Shown: positions 1 to 6,453 of the stretch, in pieces
Layout: every line of letters starts with the position of its first letter
How positions within the stretch are numbered: position 1 is the stretch's first letter
From: RGIG6904 sp024680835
GTDB taxonomy: Bacteria; Bacillota; Clostridia; Lachnospirales; Lachnospiraceae
Reading direction: 5' to 3'
DNA length: 19,706 bases
NCBI GenBank assembly: GCA_024680835.1
Contig: JAILBP010000237.1
Span: 1 to 19,706, forward strand
Translations under genes and position numbers: made by a program
The notes under the pieces: model-generated
The model's input: the letters and a program-made list of their open reading frames with translations, nothing else
Database searches by the model: none
What the model was told of the DNA's origin: nothing

Positions 1-142
1 GTCACTTTACATACATGATACAGGCAGCCGCGATAGCGGCAGTAGAGCCCGACAAGGCAATTCTGCCAGCTTGGCTTCGCAGATTGCCGATGTCAGGGCG
101 AGCCTGTAGAATGTATGTAAAGTGGCTGTGAATAGTAACAAT
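1..142. repeat. Palindromic intergenic repeat element, left end cut by window
   Basis: The first 25 bases and the reverse complement of 102-126 agree at 22 of 25 positions, so 1-126 can fold into one long stem with a loop of about 76 nt. Inside the loop is a small GCCGC-gata-GCGGC hairpin. The right arm continues into AAAGTGGCTGTGAATAGTAAC, a sequence that recurs at 2123-2155 and, shortened, at 10695-10715. The left arm is cut by the window edge, so its matching continuation is not visible. It resembles a non-coding, MITE-like or REP-like palindromic unit; no reading frame with a ribosome-binding site was found inside it. The symmetry is seen directly, while calling it a mobile or dispersed genomic element is inference. 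Confidence 0.6.
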
Positions 143-161
143 AGAAGTGTAAAAATTTTTC

Positions 162-190
162 TTGCGACTGATATCGGGAAATAGTAGAAT
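162..190 (+). promoter_or_regulatory. Candidate sigma-A promoter for the lipoprotein gene
   Basis: TTGCGA at 162-167 and TAGAAT at 185-190 are separated by 17 bp. The expected transcription start, about 7 bp downstream of the -10 box, falls at or beside the ATG at 198. No Shine-Dalgarno sequence lies between the two, so the message may be leaderless. Confidence 0.45.
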
Positions 191-197
191 AAAGCTT

Positions 198-971
198 ATG
201 AGAAAACATATTATGATTGTATGCCTGTCGGTGCTTATGATGTTTTTGCTGACAGCCTGCGGTGAAGCCATGTATGAGCTGACACCGGATGAGGAGGCTA
301 TCATCACGAGCTACGCTGCGCATATTGTGGCAAAATATAATAAGAGTCAGCCCGAAGGATACACCTACGTGTATGTTTCCGATGAGGAGGAAACAGCTGA
401 AGATGAACCTTCACCGGAGGAGACCGTGTCGGGTAATGAGGCGGAAGCAGACGCCGGAGAGCAGGAGACTGTGTCGGGAGATGAGGCTGTTTCCGGCGAT
501 GAAACGAAGACATCGGATAAGTCCGGCAACGGTCTTGAGGATGAGAGTGAGACTTCACAGATTGCTGACAACGGAACAGCAATGGCTGAAGCCCTCGGTA
601 TCAAAGGCGCAAGGCTGGTATATACGGGAATTCAGTTTACCAGCATTTACGACACGGTGTATCCGGAAGCGGGCAACAAGCTGATGATCCTTCATTTTTC
701 CCTTGTCAATGAAAAGGACTCTGCACTGAAAGTTTCCGTGCTGGATGTCTCACCTGTATTCAGGGCGTCTCTTAACGGAGAAGATGCCGTCACCGGTGAT
801 ATTTCCATCCTGTCGGATGACCTTTCCACCTTTGCGGGGAAGATCCCTGCGGGAGAGTCGGATAATGTGATGTTACTGTTTCAGGTGCCTGTTGATGCGT
901 CTGAGTCGGTGGACAGTCTTAAACTTCAGATAAGAGCGGATGGCAGCAGTACAACCTTCATCTTACAATAA
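198..971 (+). CDS. Putative lipoprotein with acidic linker and C-terminal beta-rich domain
   Basis: A 257-residue protein. The N-terminus is a lipoprotein signal: Met-Arg-Lys, a hydrophobic stretch, then the lipobox LLTA-C with the lipidated cysteine at residue 21, so it should be anchored on the outer face of the membrane. Residues about 55-125 are a low-complexity acidic linker that repeats ETVSG[DN]E-like units. Residues about 135-257 form a compact domain (starting near RLVYTGIQF) with alternating hydrophobic strands, loosely like the DUF4352/DUF5067-type immunoglobulin-like domains of clostridial lipoproteins; this match is from memory and uncertain. I chose the ATG at 198 because a TTG at 162 would put 12 polar residues before the signal peptide and because 162 fits a -35 box. 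No Shine-Dalgarno is visible. The next gene is cheV, on a separate promoter. Function unknown. Confidence 0.8.
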   Translation: MRKHIMIVCLSVLMMFLLTACGEAMYELTPDEEAIITSYAAHIVAKYNKSQPEGYTYVYVSDEEETAEDEPSPEETVSGNEAEADAGEQETVSGDEAVSGDETKTSDKSGNGLEDESETSQIADNGTAMAEALGIKGARLVYTGIQFTSIYDTVYPEAGNKLMILHFSLVNEKDSALKVSVLDVSPVFRASLNGEDAVTGDISILSDDLSTFAGKIPAGESDNVMLLFQVPVDASESVDSLKLQIRADGSSTTFILQ

Positions 972-990
972 AAATCTACAAAAATAATAA

Positions 991-1028
991 AAAACTGCTA
1001 TACATTTTTGGTGATAATGTGGTATAAT
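991..1028 (+). promoter_or_regulatory. Promoter region of cheV
   Basis: An extended -10 element, TGG-TATAAT, lies at 1020-1028; no good -35 box is present, which is usual for extended -10 promoters. Overlapping it is a sigma-D-like arrangement, AAAA (991-994), 15 bp, then GGTGATAA (1010-1017), which matches the GCCGATAA box at six of eight positions. Either could drive cheV. Confidence 0.5.
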
Positions 1029-1029
1029 A

Positions 1030-1127
1030 GGCTCTGCTTGGCAGAACTTATACCAAAATTTTGGCGAAAACGAGCCGAAGGTGAAGTTTGAGCTTGGATG
1101 TAGTGAAAAATCAGAAGGTGGTTTCTG
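1030..1127 (+). other. Structured 5' leader of cheV
   Basis: The leader of about 125 nt contains several self-complementary pieces: GGCTC (1030-1034) with GAGCC (1072-1076), TCTGC-ttg-GCAGA (1033-1045), a perfect 12-bp palindrome CCAAAATTTTGG (1053-1064), and CAGAA-ggtggt-TTCTG (1112-1127). Some of these overlap and would be mutually exclusive. I do not recognise a known riboswitch; the GEMM c-di-GMP cores were considered and do not fit. Confidence 0.35.
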
Positions 1128-1159
1128 TAATATGACAAAATGTTATGGGGAGGATTAGC

Positions 1160-2065
1160 ATGGAGACTAATATTCTGTTAGAGAATGGTACAAATGAGCT
1201 GGAGATACTGGAATTTACACTCAATCAAAATCACTACGGCATCAATGTAGCGAAGATAAGGGAGATATTGACATATCAGCCTGTCACGCCCATTCCCAAT
1301 GCAGATGACAGTGTTGAGGGCATATTTATGCCGCGTGACAGCATGATCACGGTCATCAACCTTAAGAGATGCCTCTCAATGCCTGATGATCATAAGACCA
1401 AAGGTCTTTTCATCATCACCAATTTCAACAAACTCAGCATTGCATTCCATGTCGATGAAGTTATCGGTATACACAGGGTTTCCTGGGCAGATATCATAGA
1501 GCCGGATGCCACCATCAATGTGGATGAAAACGGCGTATCTACCGGCGTTATCAAGATGGATAACAAGCTGGTGATCATACTGGATTTCGAGAAGATAGTG
1601 ACCGATATCAGTCCCGAGACAGGATTGAAGGTCTCTGATATAGATGCGCTGGAAGACAGGGAGCGCTCCGATATGCCCATCATCATAGCAGAGGATTCAC
1701 CGCTTTTGTCAAAGCTTATCACCGACTGCCTCAAGAAGGCTGGTTACACAAATCTCGTGGTAACAGCAAACGGCAAGGAAGCCTGGGACAAGCTGGTAGC
1801 GCTGAAAGCAAAGGACACGGTGTTAGACGAGATCAAGTGTATCATCACAGATATCGAGATGCCCATTATGGATGGTCACAGACTTACAAAGCTGGTTAAG
1901 GAAGACGATGTATTAAAGCACATCCCGCTCATCATCTTCTCATCTCTTGTCAATGAAGAGATGCGCAGAAAAGGCGAGGCTCTCGGTGCGGATGCACAGC
2001 TTACCAAGCCTGAGATAGGTAATCTTGTGGATGAGATTGACAGACTTATAGGTACAACGGTATAA
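1160..2065 (+). CDS. cheV: Chemotaxis coupling protein CheV (CheW domain plus receiver)
   Basis: A 301-residue cytoplasmic chemotaxis adaptor. Residues about 12-155 are a CheW-like domain (EFTLNQNHYGINVAKIREIL, then a hydrophobic VITVINLKRCL segment) that couples receptors to the CheA kinase. Residues about 170-300 are a response-regulator receiver: acidic pair in IIIAEDSPLL, phospho-acceptor Asp231 in ITDIEMPIMDG, Ser in IIFSSL and the conserved lysine in QLTKPE. Phosphorylation of such a receiver by CheA is thought to tune coupling, that is, adaptation. Length and domain order match the family. I chose the ATG at 1160 because GGGGAGG at 1147-1153 is correctly spaced from it; an in-frame ATG at 1145 overlaps that site. 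It has its own promoter and leader, and no other che genes adjoin it. Confidence 0.96.
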   Translation: METNILLENGTNELEILEFTLNQNHYGINVAKIREILTYQPVTPIPNADDSVEGIFMPRDSMITVINLKRCLSMPDDHKTKGLFIITNFNKLSIAFHVDEVIGIHRVSWADIIEPDATINVDENGVSTGVIKMDNKLVIILDFEKIVTDISPETGLKVSDIDALEDRERSDMPIIIAEDSPLLSKLITDCLKKAGYTNLVVTANGKEAWDKLVALKAKDTVLDEIKCIITDIEMPIMDGHRLTKLVKEDDVLKHIPLIIFSSLVNEEMRRKGEALGADAQLTKPEIGNLVDEIDRLIGTTV

Positions 2066-2087
2066 TTTTTTACAAAGATTTTCATTG

Positions 2088-2118
2088 GTGAGAGCATCGC
2101 GGATTGCGGTACTCTCAC
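2088..2118 (+). terminator. Stem-loop after cheV, possible weak terminator
   Basis: GTGAGAG (2088-2094) pairs with CTCTCAC (2112-2118), and the stem continues inward through ATCGC/GCGGT around a GGATT loop with one mismatch. Only three T residues follow, so termination would be weak; an attenuating or stability role is equally possible. Confidence 0.4.
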
Positions 2119-2122
2119 TTTC

Positions 2123-2155
2123 AATGTATGTGAAGTGGCTGTGAACAGCTACAAT
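2123..2155. repeat. Second copy of the intergenic repeat end
   Basis: This 33-bp stretch matches 110-142 at 29 of 33 positions, here without the palindromic core. It contains the dyad GCTGT-GA-ACAGC (2138-2149). It sits just after the cheV hairpin and about 50 bp ahead of the next start codon. Confidence 0.6.
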
Positions 2156-2205
2156 ATTGATTGCGGATGGTAGATTTATCGCAGCGACAGGGAAAGGAGG
2201 GAAAA

Positions 2206-4002
2206 ATGTCAAAATCCGAAGATTATCTTGACAGCTTGCTGAATTCAGTGACAAAAAAGCTGGATGAGATAGATGAAGACTACGAAAAGAAAAAAAATTC
2301 CCGCCTACCCAATAAAACTCAAAAAGCTCTTAATCATGTAAAAGACGAGCATTTTCTCAATGATTTTCAAAATGAGATAGATAATGATGTCTCTGATGAC
2401 GACTTAAACCGTTTTTTGGATGATTTCGAGAGCGATATGTTCGGTGATGATGTTTTGTCAGAGGAAAAAGGGGATGATTATCTCTCTGAGCTGGATTCCA
2501 TTGTCAATGAGAGCAAATACGGGCTTTTTTCCAGCGCGGATGAAGAGATGTTCGGTGACATGGGGCAGGTTGCAGACGAGACCGTGGATAAGGATCTGGA
2601 TGTGGCGGCAGCCAATACATCCGAGGTTGATCTTGAGAACAGCGGTTCTGAGGATGTCTTACCGAAGGCGGAGAGTGTGGATGCGGGATTTTCGGATCCC
2701 GGCCAGAGTTCCGAAGTTCCGGTAAACGTGGATGACACCGATGATGCTAAGCCCGGTGCCGGCAGTGTTCCGGTCGATAAGCCCGGTACTGAAACACAGG
2801 TTGCTAAGCCCGTTGCTGATGCACCGGCTGATCCCGCTTCAGACATGGGTCAGTATGAGGCTTTGTTCGATGACGGTGATATGTTTCAAAAGCCTTCCGA
2901 TGATGAGGATGACGAACCCCAGATCATAGACGAGAGTAATCTGGATAACATAGATCTCGACGCTGCCATCAACGGTATGCAGACTGATGACTCGCTGGCC
3001 GGCATAGTGAAGATGCTGGATGACGATGAGGCGGGCATCGAGATAGATGAGGATAATCTGGCAGATCCCGACAGCATGCAGGCTGCAAAGGACGCTGCCG
3101 CCGATAACAACAAAAAGCGTAAAAAAGGCAAAAAATCCCGCAAATCCGGAGACGGAAATGAAGAGGGAGGAGGCTTTAAGCTGCCCGGGTTCCTGGCTCG
3201 TTTCCTTGACATTATGTTCGGCGAGGAAGAGGAAGAGGACGACGGGGAAGGAACCGCTGAGAAATCGGATTCACCGGAAGCGCTGGCGGAGGAAAGCTCC
3301 CAGGTGCTGAAGGAAATGGAGAATGAGGATGCAGCAGCATCCACGGGGTCTTCTGACGACGGCGACAAGAAGAAAAAGAAAAAAGAAAAGAAAAAGAAAG
3401 AGAAGAAAGAGAAGCCAAAGAAGGAGCCAAAGCCCAAGAAACCTCCGAAGCCCAAAAAGGAAAAGGTTCAGGAGCCAAAGGGTAAGCCGCTGCCGAAGGT
3501 TCCGGTGGTCATGATCGTGATCATAGCGATCTCTCTGTTTGTGCTGATATTCCTGGGCACCAATCTTTTGGGTTACAGCAATATGGTACAGGCTGCCAGA
3601 GAGGATTTCGATAAAGGCAATTATGTTCAGGCCTATGCTTATATGGCGGGCGCCGATATCAAGGAAGAGGATAAGGGACTTTTCGAGAGCGCCAAGGCTT
3701 TGGCCAGTGTCCAGCAGGAACTGGATGCATATTACGCTCTCATGAATGTAAAAAAATACGATCTCGCTCTTGACGCTCTGATTCGTGGCCACGGACATGT
3801 GGCTGTAGTAGCGGCAAAAGCCGAGGAGTGGGGTATCAGCCTTCAGCTGTACAAGCTGAGAGATGAGATCGAGAAGCAGTTAAAGGATCAGTTTAATGTG
3901 ACTCCGGAGGTTGCGGAGGCAACCTACGCCATAGAGAGCAGGGAGGATTACAGTATAGTACTGCACGGCATTTTAGAGAGTCTGGAGCTTCCACATAATT
4001 AA
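2206..4002 (+). CDS. Uncharacterised single-pass membrane protein, acidic and lysine-rich
   Basis: A 598-residue protein that I do not recognise. Residues 1-300 are strongly acidic and probably disordered, with recurring short patterns of Asp/Glu next to Leu-Phe or Met-Phe. A basic patch lies at about 303-313. An amphipathic stretch (FKLPGFLARFLDIMFG, 324-339) runs into a Glu/Asp tract. A Lys/Glu/Pro tract spans about 388-428. One membrane helix follows at about 434-456 (VVMIVIIAISLFVLIFLG). The last 140 residues are helical and TPR-like (DFDKGNYVQAYAYM; KKYDLALDAL). By the positive-inside rule the acidic and lysine-rich part is cytoplasmic and the C-terminal domain external. No cysteine is present. 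The start at 2206 follows AAAGGAGG with good spacing; a TTG at 2161 lacks one. It lies downstream of cheV and ends in a strong terminator, but no link to chemotaxis is shown. Confidence 0.85.
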   Translation: MSKSEDYLDSLLNSVTKKLDEIDEDYEKKKNSRLPNKTQKALNHVKDEHFLNDFQNEIDNDVSDDDLNRFLDDFESDMFGDDVLSEEKGDDYLSELDSIVNESKYGLFSSADEEMFGDMGQVADETVDKDLDVAAANTSEVDLENSGSEDVLPKAESVDAGFSDPGQSSEVPVNVDDTDDAKPGAGSVPVDKPGTETQVAKPVADAPADPASDMGQYEALFDDGDMFQKPSDDEDDEPQIIDESNLDNIDLDAAINGMQTDDSLAGIVKMLDDDEAGIEIDEDNLADPDSMQAAKDAAADNNKKRKKGKKSRKSGDGNEEGGGFKLPGFLARFLDIMFGEEEEEDDGEGTAEKSDSPEALAEESSQVLKEMENEDAAASTGSSDDGDKKKKKKEKKKKEKKEKPKKEPKPKKPPKPKKEKVQEPKGKPLPKVPVVMIVIIAISLFVLIFLGTNLLGYSNMVQAAREDFDKGNYVQAYAYMAGADIKEEDKGLFESAKALASVQQELDAYYALMNVKKYDLALDALIRGHGHVAVVAAKAEEWGISLQLYKLRDEIEKQLKDQFNVTPEVAEATYAIESREDYSIVLHGILESLELPHN

Positions 4003-4018
4003 ATAAATGATGTTATCT

Positions 4019-4054
4019 GCCCCGGAGAGTAAGATTTCCGGGGCGTTATTTTTT
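4019..4054 (+). terminator. Rho-independent terminator of the membrane protein gene
   Basis: GCCCCGGA (4019-4026) pairs with TCCGGGGC (4037-4044) around a 10-nt loop, followed by GTTATTTTTT. It lies 16 bp after the stop codon. Confidence 0.9.
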
Positions 4055-4057
4055 GCA

Positions 4058-4092
4058 GCAGGTAAGCCTGCAATATCATTATGCTTGCAGGC
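4058..4092 (+). other. Two mutually exclusive hairpins before hisH
   Basis: GCAGG (4058-4062) can pair with CCTGC (4067-4071). The same segment, as GCCTGCAA (4066-4073), pairs perfectly with TTGCAGGC (4085-4092). The second arm overlaps the proposed -35 box of the hisH promoter, so the symmetry might be an operator rather than an RNA structure. Confidence 0.35.
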
Positions 4093-4113
4093 AGGGCGGT
4101 CTTGATGTATTAT
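4085..4113 (+). promoter_or_regulatory. Candidate promoter for hisH-hisF
   Basis: TTGCAG (4085-4090), 17 bp, TATTAT (4108-4113). The -10 box is good and the -35 box weak. It would give a leader of about 90 nt. I see no T-box or histidine leader peptide in it. Confidence 0.4.
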
Positions 4114-4209
4114 AGTAGACGGATCAGAAATTCAGATCACTGTTTATTGACTGTGGATCGGATTCCTGATCTTATATTGAAACAGGGCTTTTCACAGGGA
4201 GGTAATATT

Positions 4210-4815
4210 TTGATATCGATAATAGACTATGATGCGGGCAACATAAAGAGCGTCGAAAAGGCATTGATAAAACTGGGGCAGGATCCGGTGGTCACCAAGG
4301 ACAAAGACCGGATACTGGCTTCGGATCATGTTATCCTGCCGGGTGTAGGGGCATTCGGGGATGCCATGAAAAAACTCAATGAATCCGGGCTTACGGATGT
4401 TATCAGAGAGGTTGCGGACAGAAAGATCCCACTGTTAGGTATATGTCTCGGACTTCAGCTGTTTTTCGAGAGCAGCGAGGAGAGCCCGCGGGTGGAGGGT
4501 ATCGGTCTTTTGAAGGGCAGGATCTTAAGGATCCCGGACGGTGAGGGACTTAAGATCCCGCACATCGGATGGAATTCCCTGGAGCTTGTGAATGACGGCA
4601 GGCTTTTCAAAGGATTGGGAGAGGAGCCCTATGTTTATTTTGTCCATTCATATTACCTGAAGGCTGACGATCCTTACATAGTGAAGGGAAAAACCTATTA
4701 CGGGACGGAGATCCATGCATCTGTGGAGCAGGACAATATCTTCGCATGCCAGTTCCATCCGGAGAAAAGCTCGGATGTCGGGCTTAGGATTCTGGAAAAT
4801 TTCTGCAGGATATAA
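4210..4815 (+). CDS. hisH: Imidazole glycerol phosphate synthase, glutaminase subunit
   Basis: A 201-residue class I glutamine amidotransferase. It releases ammonia from glutamine and passes it to HisF for ring closure in histidine and purine-linked (AICAR) metabolism. The family start ISIIDYDAGNIKSVEKAL is present, together with the nucleophile elbow GICLGLQLF (Cys79) and the catalytic His183 and Glu185 in CQFHPEKSS. The triad is intact. The frame is open back to an ATG at 4081, but the region before 4210 is not HisH-like. The TTG at 4210 follows AGGGAGGT (4196-4203) with a 6-nt spacer and gives the usual family length of about 200 residues. The next gene is hisF, the obligate partner, 51 bp downstream. 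No other his genes flank the pair. Confidence 0.95.
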   Translation: MISIIDYDAGNIKSVEKALIKLGQDPVVTKDKDRILASDHVILPGVGAFGDAMKKLNESGLTDVIREVADRKIPLLGICLGLQLFFESSEESPRVEGIGLLKGRILRIPDGEGLKIPHIGWNSLELVNDGRLFKGLGEEPYVYFVHSYYLKADDPYIVKGKTYYGTEIHASVEQDNIFACQFHPEKSSDVGLRILENFCRI

Positions 4816-4866
4816 GCCTTTCAGGGGCATATCGTGCCATTACATATTACAGGGGAGAGTATGTCA

Positions 4867-5625
4867 ATGTATACAAAGCGTATAATACCGTGCCTTGATG
4901 TCAATAACGGTCGCGTTGTCAAGGGCGTAAATTTCGTAAATTTGAGAGATGCGGGTGATCCTGTGGAGATCGCGGCAGCTTACGACAAAGCTGGTGCGGA
5001 TGAAGTTGTTTTTTTGGATATCACCGCATCCAGTGACGGCAGGAATACGGTGGTGGATATGGTCCGCCGTGTGGCTGAGCAGGTTTTTATACCATTTACT
5101 GTGGGCGGAGGCATAAGGACGGTTGATGATTTTAAGCTGCTGCTGAGAGAGGGAGCCGATAAGGTCGCAGTCAATTCGGCAGCCATCATGCGGCCGGAGC
5201 TTATAACCGAGGCGGCTGAGAAATTCGGCAGTCAGTGCGTTGTGGTGGCAATTGACGCAAAAAGACGGCAGGACGGCGGATGGAACATCTTCAAAAACGG
5301 CGGCAGGGTCGATATGGGCATAGATGCCGTTGAATGGGCTGCGGAGGCAGAAAAGAGGGGAGCGGGAGAAATACTGCTCACATCCATGGACTGTGACGGC
5401 ACAAAAGCCGGATTTGACATAGAACTTACAAAAGCTGTTTCGTCGCTTGTGAATATTCCGGTCATCGCCTCGGGCGGAGCGGGGGAAAGATCCCATTTTT
5501 ATGATGCTCTGACAGAAGGCGGAGCCGAGGCGGCACTTGCGGCATCACTGTTCCATTACAGGGAGCTGGAGATATCTGATCTAAAAGCTTACCTTGCCGG
5601 CAGAGGTGTTTCTGTCAGGATCTGA
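4867..5625 (+). CDS. hisF: Imidazole glycerol phosphate synthase, cyclase subunit
   Basis: A 252-residue (beta/alpha)8 barrel that turns PRFAR plus ammonia into imidazole glycerol phosphate and AICAR. The N-terminus YTKRIIPCLDVNNGRVVKG is diagnostic. The two catalytic aspartates fall at Asp11 (CLDV) and Asp130 (AIDAKR), the same numbers as in the classic Thermotoga enzyme. Phosphate-binding loops are present (TVGGGIRT; IASGGAG). This numbering and the spacing to AGGGGAG (4851-4857) favour the ATG at 4867. An ATG at 4861 would add two residues but sits too close to the ribosome-binding site, and a GTG at 4834 is unlikely. The gene is co-transcribed with hisH. All key residues suggest a genuine biosynthetic enzyme rather than a surface-sugar-modifying paralogue. 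Confidence 0.96.
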   Translation: MYTKRIIPCLDVNNGRVVKGVNFVNLRDAGDPVEIAAAYDKAGADEVVFLDITASSDGRNTVVDMVRRVAEQVFIPFTVGGGIRTVDDFKLLLREGADKVAVNSAAIMRPELITEAAEKFGSQCVVVAIDAKRRQDGGWNIFKNGGRVDMGIDAVEWAAEAEKRGAGEILLTSMDCDGTKAGFDIELTKAVSSLVNIPVIASGGAGERSHFYDALTEGGAEAALAASLFHYRELEISDLKAYLAGRGVSVRI

Positions 5626-5651
5626 TATGCTGTCGGCTCAGCCGTGGCATA
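5626..5651 (+). terminator. Hairpin directly after hisF, possible terminator
   Basis: TATGC (5626-5630) pairs with GCATA (5647-5651), and inside it CGGC-tca-GCCG (5634-5644) forms the tip. There is no proper T-run after it, only TTTT about 14 nt later, so termination may be partial and ung could be read from upstream. Confidence 0.45.
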
Positions 5652-5747
5652 CAGTGTAGACTGCTTTTGACTCTGATAATACAATAATAAAGGATATGTA
5701 ACTGTTAAGGATCAAGACCGGCCCGGAGCAGTTACAGGGGTTTGATG

Positions 5748-6422
5748 ATGGGTGGTATTGATAATGACTGGCTTGAACCGCTGAAGGGCGAGTTCGGAAA
5801 GCCATATTACAGAAAAATGTATGATTTTCTGGTGGATGAGTATTCAAGGAATGTGATCTATCCGCCAAAGGACGAGATTTTTTCCGCTTTTAAATTGACT
5901 CCCTTTGCAAATGTCAGGGTCGTCATAATAGGGCAGGATCCCTATCATGAGCCCGGACAGGCACACGGGCTTTCTTTTTCGGTAAAGCCGGGGGTTGATA
6001 TCCCGCCGTCCCTGCGCAATATATATAGAGAATTGCATGATGAGCTGGGCTGTTACATTCCTAACAACGGATATCTGGTAAAATGGGCGGCTCAGGGGGT
6101 ACTGATGCTGAACGCTGTCCTGACGGTGCGCGCCCATAATGCTTTTTCCCATGCACAATGCGGCTGGGAAGAATTTACCGATGCGGCACTGAAAGCTGTA
6201 AACGGGATCGACAGACCGGTGGTATTCATGCTGTGGGGCAGACCTGCACAAAAAAAGGCTGCATTTATCAATAATCCCAGACATCTGGTGCTGATGTCGC
6301 CGCATCCTTCTCCGCTGTCGGCGTCCAGGGGCTTTTTCGGATGCGGCCATTTCAAGGCATGCAATGAGTTTCTGGAAAAAAACGGCTGTCCGCCAATAGA
6401 CTGGCAGATAGAAAACATCTGA
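5748..6422 (+). CDS. ung: Uracil-DNA glycosylase, family 1
   Basis: A 224-residue DNA repair enzyme that excises uracil from DNA to start base-excision repair. The catalytic water-activating loop GQDPYHEPGQAHGLSFSV is present with Asp64, the same number as in E. coli Ung, and the DNA-intercalation motif HPSPLSA has its conserved His near 186. The N-terminal family pattern VIYPPKDEIFSAF is also present. Length is normal (E. coli 229). Three start codons lie in a row: TTG 5742, ATG 5745 and ATG 5748. I prefer 5748 because it has a 7-nt spacer from the weak site CAGGGG and matches family numbering. The hybrid kinase starts 31 bp after the stop, so the two could share a transcript, though no functional link is evident. 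Confidence 0.96.
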   Translation: MGGIDNDWLEPLKGEFGKPYYRKMYDFLVDEYSRNVIYPPKDEIFSAFKLTPFANVRVVIIGQDPYHEPGQAHGLSFSVKPGVDIPPSLRNIYRELHDELGCYIPNNGYLVKWAAQGVLMLNAVLTVRAHNAFSHAQCGWEEFTDAALKAVNGIDRPVVFMLWGRPAQKKAAFINNPRHLVLMSPHPSPLSASRGFFGCGHFKACNEFLEKNGCPPIDWQIENI

Positions 6423-6453
6423 CATGTAGTAGATTACTTACCGGGAGGTATCC

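Noticed and set aside
3367..3414. Lysine-rich tract as a nuclear localisation or DNA-binding signal
   Set aside because: It directly precedes a membrane helix in a bacterial protein and better fits a cytoplasmic juxtamembrane linker.
2886..3455. Minus-strand Ser/Phe-rich frame of 189 codons
   Set aside because: It is the complement of the acidic and lysine-rich tracts of the plus-strand membrane protein (CTT/TTC/TCC codons) and has no independent support.
4081..4209. Upstream in-frame extension of hisH from the ATG at 4081
   Set aside because: The added 43 residues are not HisH-like, contain the promoter and hairpin region, and the TTG at 4210 has a well-spaced ribosome-binding site.
4864..5496. 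Minus-strand frame of 210 codons opposite hisF
   Set aside because: hisF on the plus strand is unmistakable, and the antisense frame has no recognisable motif or ribosome-binding site.
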